A DNA stretch of 64,000 nucleotides from Lentisphaerae bacterium GWF2_49_21 (GTDB lineage Bacteria > Verrucomicrobiota > Lentisphaeria > Victivallales > GWF2-50-93): contig MHBH01000061.1 of assembly GCA_001804805.1 (NCBI GenBank), positions 1 to 64,000 on the forward strand, given 5' to 3'. The first letter of the stretch is position 1. The number at the start of each line of letters is the position of its first letter. The position numbers and the translations under genes are program-made. This document shows positions 1-6,853 of this stretch, in pieces. Under the pieces are notes generated by a model. That model was not told the origin of the DNA and did not search any database. It saw nothing but the letters and a program-made list of their open reading frames with translations.

Positions 1-116
1 GACTGAATAATCGTCCCAGAAAATCGATCGGTTTTAGAACACCAAAAGAGGTATTTCATAGCGGCAGTGTTGCACTTCAGACTTGAATCCACACAATGGT
101 ATAGATGTAACTAATT

Positions 117-192
117 ATATATCAAGCTCATGTCCAGCATGGCACCGGCACCCCATATATCAAGCTCATGTCCAGCATGGCACCGGCACCCC
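117..192 (-). repeat. 38-bp tandem duplication
   Basis: Two identical adjacent 38-bp units (117-154 and 155-192) containing GGTGCCGGTGCCATGC on the minus strand. The first unit read by the neighbouring minus-strand gene supplies its last codons and its TGA stop; the second lies wholly in the 3' untranslated region, so the duplication does not change the protein. Confidence 0.9.
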
Positions 193-594
193 ATTTTTGC
201 CCCAGAGTGCAAACGCAAAGAGAATTGAGATGCCTAACCAAATAAAACCAGCCTCATGGAGATATTGAGGATAACTTTCCGGAACAACAAAAATCACGCA
301 AGCGAGAGCTGTAATTGCCATGACACCAAGTACGACATGCGCAAGAATCTTAAGCCACCGAAATCTATCTACAATCAGCCGGAGTCCGAGTATCAGGGTA
401 GTAAGGGCGACAGAACAAAGGAAAAACCATTCTGGCTTCCCAAATCGAGGCCATCCGTCAGGATCAATATTGATCATACACGCCAGTGCGCCACGAACAA
501 CCCCATACGTAACAAATGCGGCCCACAGGAAGGAAACACCTCCAAAAACGCAGCATAAAACCAAGATGAATTTCTCAATTATATTTTTCAACAT
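166..594 (-). CDS. small multi-pass membrane protein, unknown
   Basis: I do not recognise this family. The 142-residue product has four hydrophobic stretches (about residues 8-35, 55-75, 83-105 and 112-132) with short polar loops, so it is probably an inner-membrane protein. The start follows a G-rich Shine-Dalgarno (AAGGGGG) placed very close to the ATG. The C-terminus and stop codon lie inside the first unit of a 38-bp tandem repeat. It sits in an AT-rich stretch with other small membrane proteins of no known function and has no operon partner. The gene is supported by its length, hydrophobic pattern and ribosome site; the role is unknown. Confidence 0.6.
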   Translation of the reverse strand: MLKNIIEKFILVLCCVFGGVSFLWAAFVTYGVVRGALACMINIDPDGWPRFGKPEWFFLCSVALTTLILGLRLIVDRFRWLKILAHVVLGVMAITALACVIFVVPESYPQYLHEAGFIWLGISILFAFALWGKNGVPVPCWT

Positions 595-725
595 TCCCCC
601 TTACGCATTACACTTGCTGTCATTGCACTGTAAAATAGACCATCCGGAGCGTGAAAGTCAAGGGTAGGCTAAGACATGAACAATTGTTCACATTTCAGAC
701 TTTTCTGTGTAGTTGGAGATGTTCA

Positions 726-1115
726 TCACCATGGATTGCAAATTAGCTTATTATGGTAAAACAGAGAAGATTCCATGTATGATAATACAGCCAAAAGCAA
801 AAAGACAATTGTCTCTATAAAAAGCGAGATCGCAAGAGCACGGGAAATGCCGGACCGAAACTTGTATAGCCGCCAGCTGGTAAAAAAAGCGAACACAGAC
901 CAGACTAGAACGTATATAGTAGGGATAATCACCTCGCTGGGAAAACCATGGAGGGACGGAAAACAACAGATACCTGGGATGAGGAGAATCTGTAGGAGGA
1001 AAGGCAAAATCCGCACATGCAGCTTCAGTCCTTGGCGGGGGAGAAAGATCGAAAGCACAACTGTAATGATCCCGCAGACAATTCCGATGTTCACGACCAT
1101 ACTGCTAAAGCTCAT
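726..1115 (-). CDS. small multi-pass membrane protein, unknown
   Basis: Unrecognised 130-residue protein with four hydrophobic segments separated by short basic loops. I place the start at the ATG opening MSFSSMVVN, 10 bases after a GGGGG motif, rather than at an in-frame TTG seven codons upstream. It lies on the same strand as the preceding small membrane protein with about 130 bases between them, too loose to call an operon. The similar size and topology of the two suggests, without proving, a shared accessory origin. Confidence 0.6.
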   Translation of the reverse strand: MSFSSMVVNIGIVCGIITVVLSIFLPRQGLKLHVRILPFLLQILLIPGICCFPSLHGFPSEVIIPTIYVLVWSVFAFFTSWRLYKFRSGISRALAISLFIETIVFLLLAVLSYMESSLFYHNKLICNPW

Positions 1116-1263
1116 ATAAATTATGCCCCCGAACAATTATTGTTCCGCCACCTGCGCATTGTACTAAAGCACCATATTAATAAAGCACTTTCCCTTGGTC
1201 TTTCAACATCCTTGCCTTTCCCCATTCAAGCATGTATGTTACGACAACAGTTGCGGGGGATGC

Positions 1264-1839
1264 ATGGAAACAAATGATAATAAAAAGGACAATGTTCTTG
1301 GCCCTATTATTATCAGTTTCATCATTGGTATTTTTCTGCTTCTTTGCCTTACTTATTATTCAGAATATACAAGATCCAAGGACAGGCCAAGGTTTGAAAC
1401 GCTCTTAACTATAAAGAACTATGATTTTAACATGTCCGGCTTTAAGAAGGTTGACACCCCTGCATATAAGTTCAGTGGCGGCACCATGGAATTTGTCGAA
1501 GAGGAAATGATTAAGCAGGACAAATTCAGCAAGAAAGAAATTGATTCCAGGACGTACATCTACTCAAAACCGTTAAGCACCCATCGCATTGACTGTGACT
1601 GGATAATAGTCGTTGAATATGAAGATAATGTAATAAAAGAATATTACAGTTTTTTAGTTGACTACACGCATAAGGAATTGACTTATCTTGTTCCTCCAGG
1701 ATTTATTACTGTCTTACCTGTAGATAAATCAATATGGGAATCGCCGAAAGTAAAAGAGCTTATTGAAAAACCAATATTGGAATTTGTCAAGAAACCTAAC
1801 AAACCTACGACAGGACGGGAAATAGGAATAGGTAAATAA
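1264..1839 (+). CDS. single-pass membrane-anchored protein, unknown
   Basis: The 191-residue product begins METNDNKKD, has one strong transmembrane segment at about residues 12-34, and continues as a roughly 155-residue charged domain that should lie on the periplasmic side. I see no catalytic motif and do not recognise the family. The start is set by a GGGGG motif 5 bases before the ATG; in-frame codons upstream lack a ribosome site. It is the first of three same-strand small genes with gaps of 77 and 39 bases, so co-transcription with the ankyrin protein is possible. Confidence 0.65.
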   Translation: METNDNKKDNVLGPIIISFIIGIFLLLCLTYYSEYTRSKDRPRFETLLTIKNYDFNMSGFKKVDTPAYKFSGGTMEFVEEEMIKQDKFSKKEIDSRTYIYSKPLSTHRIDCDWIIVVEYEDNVIKEYYSFLVDYTHKELTYLVPPGFITVLPVDKSIWESPKVKELIEKPILEFVKKPNKPTTGREIGIGK

Positions 1840-1916
1840 TAATATCTGCTGGGGGCGGCAATACATGAAGTGCATCAATATACCTTCAAGAGGAAGTGAG
1901 AGCATACAGGCAAGTC

Positions 1917-2828
1917 ATGATTAAGAAATTTACAGTGAGTAGAATAATAATATCTACTTGTGTTATTTTAGCAATATCCCTATTGCTATGGCTATATCTC
2001 CATGGCTACTTCAATCCGGAAAGAACATTTCTAGAAGCATGCAAGACCGGCAATGTTGAGCTTGTAAGAAAGATGTTGAAGTCCGGAAAGATCGATGCCA
2101 ATGGCAAGGGGGATTACGAAGGCTGCTATTTGATGATTGCTGCGGGAACAGGGAATGTTGAGATAGTTAATATTTTAATAGAGAATGGAGCAGATGTAAA
2201 CAATAATAAATCACTGTTTACCGCACTCCATATGGCAGTTTCCAGAAATCATCCTGAGATAGTTGAGCTCTTGCTTGAACATGGAGCAGAAGTTGATTAT
2301 AAAAAGGGGATCAATCGTTTTGCATTAGGATTGGCTGCAGTCAATGGCAATGATAAAATCGTAAAAATTCTCTTGAATCACAAAGCAGATGTCAATTTAT
2401 CTGATAGTTATGGTACTGCACTGGACTATGCGTATCTTGGACACAGCGATAAAATAGCACAACTCCTAAAATCATACGGAGCCAAAACAAATGCGGTACT
2501 TGAAGCCGAGAAATCCGGCACATTACCCAATTCAAATGAAACTAAAAAGGATCCGACTGCTGTTCAATCAAATCAGAACAATAAATTAATTTTTTGGGGT
2601 ACAGTTAAAAAAATAGAAATAGCGGCTGAGGAACGCTCGCTTGTGAACTGGATTGTTACATTTAGAGTAGACAAAGTAATATCTGGAGATTTTTCAGGGG
2701 AGGAATTCTCGTTCCGGATCCATAGCCCGTCTAAATCAGGCCTTGAGAGAGGCAAGCTTTATAATGTAGAAGCTGAGAAAACTGAAAACGGCTACAAGAT
2801 CGATCAGTACCAGTGGATAGGGAAATAA
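1917..2828 (+). CDS. membrane-anchored ankyrin-repeat protein
   Basis: About 303 residues. A signal-anchor helix (about residues 8-27) precedes roughly five ankyrin repeats (residues 35-195), recognisable by units such as GNVEIVNILIENGADVN and HPEIVELLLEHGAEVD. A separate C-terminal domain (about 225-303, starting IFWGTVKKIEI) is rich in beta-strand pattern. Ankyrin repeats bind other proteins, so this is probably an envelope interaction scaffold; the partner is not indicated. I use the ATG before IKKFTVSR; a GTG seven codons upstream next to AGGAAG is an alternative start. Confidence 0.8.
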   Translation: MIKKFTVSRIIISTCVILAISLLLWLYLHGYFNPERTFLEACKTGNVELVRKMLKSGKIDANGKGDYEGCYLMIAAGTGNVEIVNILIENGADVNNNKSLFTALHMAVSRNHPEIVELLLEHGAEVDYKKGINRFALGLAAVNGNDKIVKILLNHKADVNLSDSYGTALDYAYLGHSDKIAQLLKSYGAKTNAVLEAEKSGTLPNSNETKKDPTAVQSNQNNKLIFWGTVKKIEIAAEERSLVNWIVTFRVDKVISGDFSGEEFSFRIHSPSKSGLERGKLYNVEAEKTENGYKIDQYQWIGK

Positions 2829-2867
2829 CGGCCTGTGCCATGCCAAAAAAATGAATGATAAGGATAT

Positions 2868-3143
2868 ATGAGAAAATATTTGAATATGATTCTTTGTGTC
2901 TCAGGAGTAATTCTATTCATCTATTCATTCGCACATAAACAAATGAGTCTGGAAGATATCTGGGTAACCTTTCAATCCAATCAGATCGATAAAGATGAAT
3001 TCGCGCTGCTCCAATGCCAGGTCTCCCTTGAGGCATGGCTGATCCGCATAGTTGGAATCGCCTGTGTAACCTATTGTATCTGGAGAAAGATAGGGGCTAA
3101 GATGAAGTGTGCAGGGGAAACTGGTTCCACGTTGGACAAGTGA
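2868..3143 (+). CDS. small membrane protein, unknown
   Basis: A 91-residue product with an N-terminal hydrophobic helix (about 5-22) and a second one near residues 58-74, with a charged loop between. An AAGGAT ribosome site lies 3 bases from the ATG. It follows the ankyrin gene by 39 bases on the same strand. No recognised domain. Confidence 0.55.
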   Translation: MRKYLNMILCVSGVILFIYSFAHKQMSLEDIWVTFQSNQIDKDEFALLQCQVSLEAWLIRIVGIACVTYCIWRKIGAKMKCAGETGSTLDK

Positions 3144-3318
3144 CTGATAGGAATGAGCAGTGGCGTAATTATTGGCCCTTGGAAACTGAAGACAAAGCTG
3201 GCGGGTTCCATTCGACAAAGCTGCTTCGACAAGCTCAGCACAGGTCAGGGCGAGAAAACACCGCCCTACTTCACGGTTCTTGTGGCAATAAAGTCAGCAC
3301 CGGTGAAAATGAAAAATC
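3144..3318. other. intergenic, no gene seen
   Basis: Gap between convergent genes. Reading frames across it are short and match no family pattern. No clear terminator was found. Confidence 0.5.
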
Positions 3319-4485
3319 TCACCCAAGCGGTTCGGTTCCTTCAGAGAGGACATTGAGATAGCGGGCATAACTGAAAATCCGGTTGCGCTTCTGTCCGGTA
3401 AGTTCCTTAACCAATCCCATCTCAACCATTGCCTTGAGCGCCTTCGACACTGAACTTTCAACAATACCAGTCTCCTTGCTTGCTTGTGAAACGGTAATAA
3501 CTGGAGTTCGGGCAAGAACATCAAGCACACGCAAACCCGAACCACTGAGCCGTTTCAACTCCTTCATACGGATGCTGTCTTCACGGACAATGTCTGTCAG
3601 CTTGTTGGCGGTGGAAACTCCCTGGGTTGCGGTATCCTTCACTGCATCGGCGAAAAAAGACAGCCATGATTCCCAGTCTCCTTCCTCGCGTACCTTCTGG
3701 AGCTGGTCATAGTATGCCTGACGGTTCTGCTTAAAATAAAGGCTGAGATATAGGAGTGGCTCGTTGAGGATCTTCTCATGGCAAAATAATAGTGTGATGA
3801 GCAAACGGCCAAGACGTCCGTTGCCATCGAGGAACGGATGAATTGTCTCAAACTGGACATGGGCAAGGGCAGCCTTGATGAGAGTTGGAGTTCGTCCCGG
3901 TTCATCATTCAGGAATTTTTCAAATGCACCGAGGCAGTCCGCCATACGCTCTGGAGGCGGCGGAACAAAACGGGCATTGCCCGGACACGTACCGCCAATC
4001 CAATTCTGACTTGTACGAAATTCACCAGGTTTCTTGTCTGAGCCGCGTCCTTTTGCCAAAAGTTTTTCATGGATCTCGCAGATAAGCCGGTTGCAAAGGG
4101 GAAATCCTTCCTGAAGACGCTTCAGCCCATGTTCCATCGCCGCTACATAGTTTGACACTTCCCTTACATCGTCCATTGGAACTCCGGGTGCAGCATCCAT
4201 TTCAAAAAGAAGAAGATCTGATAGCGAAGACTGCGTTCCTTCAATCTGAGATGAAAGAACAGCTTCTTTCCGAATATACATGTATATGAATAGTGATGTG
4301 TCGGGGAGGATTGAAGCCATCCCATCCAAACGTCCCAAAGCCATGTGCGCCTTATCAATTGAATCCTGCAAGGAGGGCTGAATTTCCAAAGGCGGATTTG
4401 GTGGCAATGGATTGGGAACAAACGACTTGACCGTTTCTCCAACGGTTGAATTTATCACATATTCGCCTGTAGAATTTCGTTTCAT
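3319..4485 (-). CDS. Fic-family protein adenylyltransferase with winged-helix tail
   Basis: The 388-residue protein carries the canonical Fic motif HPFLDGNGRLGR (H216 to R227), the active site that transfers AMP from ATP to a hydroxyl side chain of a target protein. Upstream is the inhibitory helix motif SSQIEG (residues 78-83, Glu82), matching S/T-x-x-x-E-G/N, so this is a self-inhibited Fic with the inhibitory motif N-terminal to the core. About residues 310-385 look like a winged helix-turn-helix (ITVSQASKETGIVESSVSKALKAMVEMGLV), so it may bind DNA. The region before the start holds two closely matching palindromes that could be its operator. No antitoxin gene lies next to it. The target protein is unknown. 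Confidence 0.92.
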   Translation of the reverse strand: MKRNSTGEYVINSTVGETVKSFVPNPLPPNPPLEIQPSLQDSIDKAHMALGRLDGMASILPDTSLFIYMYIRKEAVLSSQIEGTQSSLSDLLLFEMDAAPGVPMDDVREVSNYVAAMEHGLKRLQEGFPLCNRLICEIHEKLLAKGRGSDKKPGEFRTSQNWIGGTCPGNARFVPPPPERMADCLGAFEKFLNDEPGRTPTLIKAALAHVQFETIHPFLDGNGRLGRLLITLLFCHEKILNEPLLYLSLYFKQNRQAYYDQLQKVREEGDWESWLSFFADAVKDTATQGVSTANKLTDIVREDSIRMKELKRLSGSGLRVLDVLARTPVITVSQASKETGIVESSVSKALKAMVEMGLVKELTGQKRNRIFSYARYLNVLSEGTEPLG

Positions 4486-4519
4486 GACCTTATTTTGCTT
4501 TTCGATTTAAGGATTTTGG

Positions 4520-4549
4520 TATATTGCGATAATGCCTTAACGCAATATA
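4520..4549. promoter_or_regulatory. palindromic operator candidate 1 upstream of fic
   Basis: Thirteen-base arms TATATTGCGATAA and TTAACGCAATATA (one mismatch) around the 4-base spacer TGCC, 35 bases before the fic start. Same layout as the second palindrome about 100 bases further upstream. A short TTGCAATGCAA palindrome (4602-4612) lies between them. Confidence 0.6.
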
Positions 4550-4625
4550 TAATAGTGCTTAGCAGGCAATTTTCAACTAAAACGATGATATTTCCGTTAT
4601 TTTGCAATGCAATATAAGAATTTTC

Positions 4626-4657
4626 TTATTTTGCGATAAGCCGTTATCGCAAAATAA
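4626..4657. promoter_or_regulatory. palindromic operator candidate 2 upstream of fic
   Basis: Perfect 14-base arms TTATTTTGCGATAA and TTATCGCAAAATAA around the 4-base spacer GCCG. The core TTGCGATAA-N4-TTATCGCAA is shared with the nearer palindrome, so a dimeric regulator, perhaps the winged-helix domain of the Fic protein, is a reasonable binder. Confidence 0.65.
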
Positions 4658-4811
4658 TAATATTGGAATCTGTTCAAACTAAGCTCAAAAACAACATGTA
4701 ATTGTTGAATATCGGGATATGGCAGTGCTGTTTTGCAACAATGTTTCTTACCCGAGATTTATACGCCGTGGCGCACGGACAACGCTACGTCTGTTAATTA
4801 AAGACTGGAAT

Positions 4812-4836
4812 GGGACAGGCTAAAGCCCGTCCCTAC
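4812..4836 (-). repeat. family D hairpin repeat, copy 1
   Basis: On the minus strand GTAGGGACG-GGCT-TT-AGCC-TGTCCC: stem with a central G-T pair and 2-base loop. The TAG at its 5' end is the stop codon of the DUF1667 gene. Confidence 0.75.
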
Positions 4837-5189
4837 TTAAGAGACCTTGTCGCAATCAGGTCGGCGCCGGATGAAAGGATGTCGGGGGCGATGATTTGAC
4901 CGATCTTGACAGGGGCCTTTACCTTGATCTTCGATGCCTTCTTAACTATCTTCGAACACAATTCCCGGGGAACAGGCATGGATGTCCTGACAGGGAGAAG
5001 AGGCAGGGAAGATCCTGTGATCTTTACAGTCGTTGTGACGAACCTGATAGGATTTAGAATCTCATTCTTCGCGTATTCAAGGCCCTTCTTGCATTCGCTT
5101 CCCTTGATGGAAAGGACTTTCCCGTTCTCGACATCTACTTCGAGAGCGCAGCCGTTCGGACAGCTTATGCAGATGATTTCTTTTTTCAT
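4833..5189 (-). CDS. DUF1667 cysteine-rich partner of anaerobic glycerol oxidoreductases
   Basis: The 118-residue protein has CISCPNGC near its start (Cys7, Cys10, Cys14) and a fourth cysteine in SECKKG (Cys33), the four-cysteine pattern of DUF1667 (COG3862), likely an iron-sulfur or zinc site. This family is regularly found with a GlpA-like dehydrogenase and a COG0446 FAD/NAD oxidoreductase, which are exactly the two genes before it here. It probably acts in electron transfer of the complex. The AAG-TAG end of the gene is shared with a hairpin repeat. Confidence 0.88.
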   Translation of the reverse strand: MKKEIICISCPNGCALEVDVENGKVLSIKGSECKKGLEYAKNEILNPIRFVTTTVKITGSSLPLLPVRTSMPVPRELCSKIVKKASKIKVKAPVKIGQIIAPDILSSGADLIATRSLK

Positions 5190-5351
5190 ATTTTTTTACC
5201 TTGGCGCTCTGCGCCTGCGTTAAAAAAATTACTATTCATTAGATGCAAACGACTTAATGCCCAGACAATTGTCTTCTCCTCGCAAAGGAGGGCGGGGTTT
5301 CTTACCCGCCATGGCGGACAGGAATGTCCGCCCTCCGTTCTTAATTCAAAT

Positions 5352-6599
5352 TCAAGATTCAATGAACGTTTCCAAATACTGCGCATCGGCAGGGACTTCC
5401 TTGATTGGAATCCTCTGCATGATGCTCGGGAATATCTTCCTGAATTTCTTCTTGTAAAGAAAATGTTTTTCTGTGTAAACGCACAGAAAAACATTTTCTA
5501 ATGGGGCGATTGTCCTAAGCGACAGCGTTGCCGGTTTGCCGGCTTCGACCTTTGAAGGAAGAGTATAGCTCAACATCTTTCCTGTCCTTACTGGTATTTC
5601 GCGGAGTTTTTGAATGTCACCTTTAATATACCGGGCTACCCGGTATCCACAGAATTCGGCTTCTTCAGAAACCCAGTCCACGATGTCATGTACATGCAGG
5701 ACATTTCCACAGGCGAAAACACCTTCAACAGATGTCATGAGGTTTGCATCGACGACCGGGCCTCTCGTGACATTGTCGAGAACTATCCCCGCCTTTATCG
5801 AAAGCTCGTTTTCAGGTATAAGCCCGACCGACAACAGCAGAGTGTCGCAGTCGAGATGGAAGCTCCTGTTCCTGTCGGGGAACGACCTGTCGACCACCGG
5901 CGAGACTTCGACGGATGAGATCCTGCGTCCACCTTTGATTTCGCTTATCGTATGTGAAAGATAAAGCGGAATATCGAAATCCTGGAGGCATTGGACGATG
6001 TTTCGGTTGAGTCCACCTGGATGAGTCTGTATCTCGATGACAGCCTTGACCTTCGCGCCTTCAAGGGACATTCGCCTTGCCATGATGAGTCCGATGTCTC
6101 CGGAACCGAGGATCACTATTTCCCTGCCCGGCATGTATCCATGGAGGTTGACCATCTTCTGGGCAAAACCGGCGGTGAGTATTCCTGCTGGACGGCTTCC
6201 CGGGATTGCGATATTGCCACGGTTCTTTTCACGGCATCCCATTGCGAGGACAACGGCCTTGCATGAAATCCTCAGGAGCCCCTGCTCTTCTGAAAGCACG
6301 ATGACTTCCTTTTCCTTGCCGGAAGAAATTATGTCTATTACGCAGGCTGAGAGGAGAAGTTCAACATCGGCCTGATTGGACAGATCGAGATAGCGTTCGG
6401 CATATTCGGGGCCTGTCAGTTCCTCCTTGAACTTGTGGATTCCGAACCCGTTGTGAATGCACTGGTTCAGGATTCCGCCTGCGAAACTTTCCCTGTCGAT
6501 CACCAGGATTTTTTCAATCCCTGATCTTTTCAGGGAGACAGCGGCGGCAAGTCCGGCCGGACCGGCTCCGATGATGACTATGTCGTATTTTAAGTTCAT
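5352..6599 (-). CDS. FAD/NAD-dependent oxidoreductase of the glycerol module
   Basis: Cytoplasmic 415-residue flavoprotein. An FAD-binding Rossmann motif GAGPAGLAAA (from residue 12) and an internal NAD-binding motif GSGDIGLIMAR define a pyridine-nucleotide-disulfide-type two-dinucleotide fold. NQCIHNGFG near residue 47 and the C-terminal SLRTIAPLENVFL region match the COG0446 partner of GlpA-like dehydrogenases. Expected role: pass electrons from the dehydrogenase to NAD(P) or another carrier. It lies between the GlpA-like and DUF1667 genes on one strand. A perfect 18-base inverted repeat lies within its last 50 codons yet the protein reads normally through it. Confidence 0.88.
   Translation of the reverse strand: MNLKYDIVIIGAGPAGLAAAVSLKRSGIEKILVIDRESFAGGILNQCIHNGFGIHKFKEELTGPEYAERYLDLSNQADVELLLSACVIDIISSGKEKEVIVLSEEQGLLRISCKAVVLAMGCREKNRGNIAIPGSRPAGILTAGFAQKMVNLHGYMPGREIVILGSGDIGLIMARRMSLEGAKVKAVIEIQTHPGGLNRNIVQCLQDFDIPLYLSHTISEIKGGRRISSVEVSPVVDRSFPDRNRSFHLDCDTLLLSVGLIPENELSIKAGIVLDNVTRGPVVDANLMTSVEGVFACGNVLHVHDIVDWVSEEAEFCGYRVARYIKGDIQKLREIPVRTGKMLSYTLPSKVEAGKPATLSLRTIAPLENVFLCVYTEKHFLYKKKFRKIFPSIMQRIPIKEVPADAQYLETFIES
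5458..5499. repeat. 18-bp perfect inverted repeat inside a coding region
   Basis: Arms AGAAAATGTTTTTCTGTG and its exact complement flank the 6-base loop TAAACG. It lies within the oxidoreductase gene about 110 bases before the stop. The encoded residues fit the family, so this is coding DNA that can also form a very stable hairpin. Confidence 0.9.
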
Positions 6600-6614
6600 A
6601 AATGATTTTCTTCA

Positions 6615-6639
6615 GTAGGTACGCCCTTCAGGGTGTACC
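6615..6639 (+). repeat. family D hairpin repeat, copy 2 (variant stem)
   Basis: GTAGGTACG-CCCT-TC-AGGG-TGTACC. Same design as the other copies but with both arms changed together, so pairing is kept. Confidence 0.7.
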
Positions 6640-6653
6640 ATTCTTGAATTCAT

Positions 6654-6678
6654 GGGACAGGCTAAAGCCCGTCCCTAC
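6654..6678 (-). repeat. family D hairpin repeat, copy 3
   Basis: Minus-strand copy with stem sequence identical to copy 1; lies 55 bases upstream of the oxidoreductase start. Confidence 0.75.
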
Positions 6679-6683
6679 TTCCT

Positions 6684-6713
6684 AAGAACAGCTCTTACGA
6701 GCTTGACTACAAA
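6684..6713 (-). repeat. family E hairpin repeat, copy 1
   Basis: Minus strand TTTGTAGTCA-AGCTC-GTAA-GAGCT-GTTCTT. Conserved flanks TTGTAGT and GTTCTT around a stem closed by a GTAA loop. Confidence 0.7.
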
Positions 6714-6742
6714 CATATACCTAACCCGAAGAATTGAATAAG

Positions 6743-6771
6743 CTTGTAGTTAATGCCGTAAGGCCTGTTCT
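6743..6771 (+). repeat. family E hairpin repeat, copy 2
   Basis: CTTGTAGTTAAT-GCC-GTAA-GGC-CTGTTCT. Same flanks and GTAA loop as copy 1, different stem bases. Confidence 0.65.
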
Positions 6772-6776
6772 ACCAA

Positions 6777-6801
6777 GTAGGTACGTGCTTTAGCATGTAC
6801 C
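6777..6801 (+). repeat. family D hairpin repeat, copy 4 (variant stem)
   Basis: GTAGGTACG-TGCT-TT-AGCA-TGTACC, a third stem version with compensating changes. Confidence 0.7.
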
Positions 6802-6828
6802 ATCTTCAATTCTAAGAATGCTAAGAAT

Positions 6829-6853
6829 GGGACAGGCTAAAGCCCGTCCCTAC
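6829..6853 (-). repeat. family D hairpin repeat, copy 5
   Basis: Stem identical to copies 1 and 3. Its TAG is the stop codon of the GlpA-like gene, as copy 1 is for the DUF1667 gene. Confidence 0.75.

Noticed and set aside
3107-3361. Plus frame bridging the small membrane gene and the fic end
   Set aside because: No family pattern; covers only intergenic DNA and the ends of real genes.
3319-4485. Toxin-antitoxin pair with Fic
   Set aside because: The inhibitory motif is within the same protein and no adjacent antitoxin-like gene is found.
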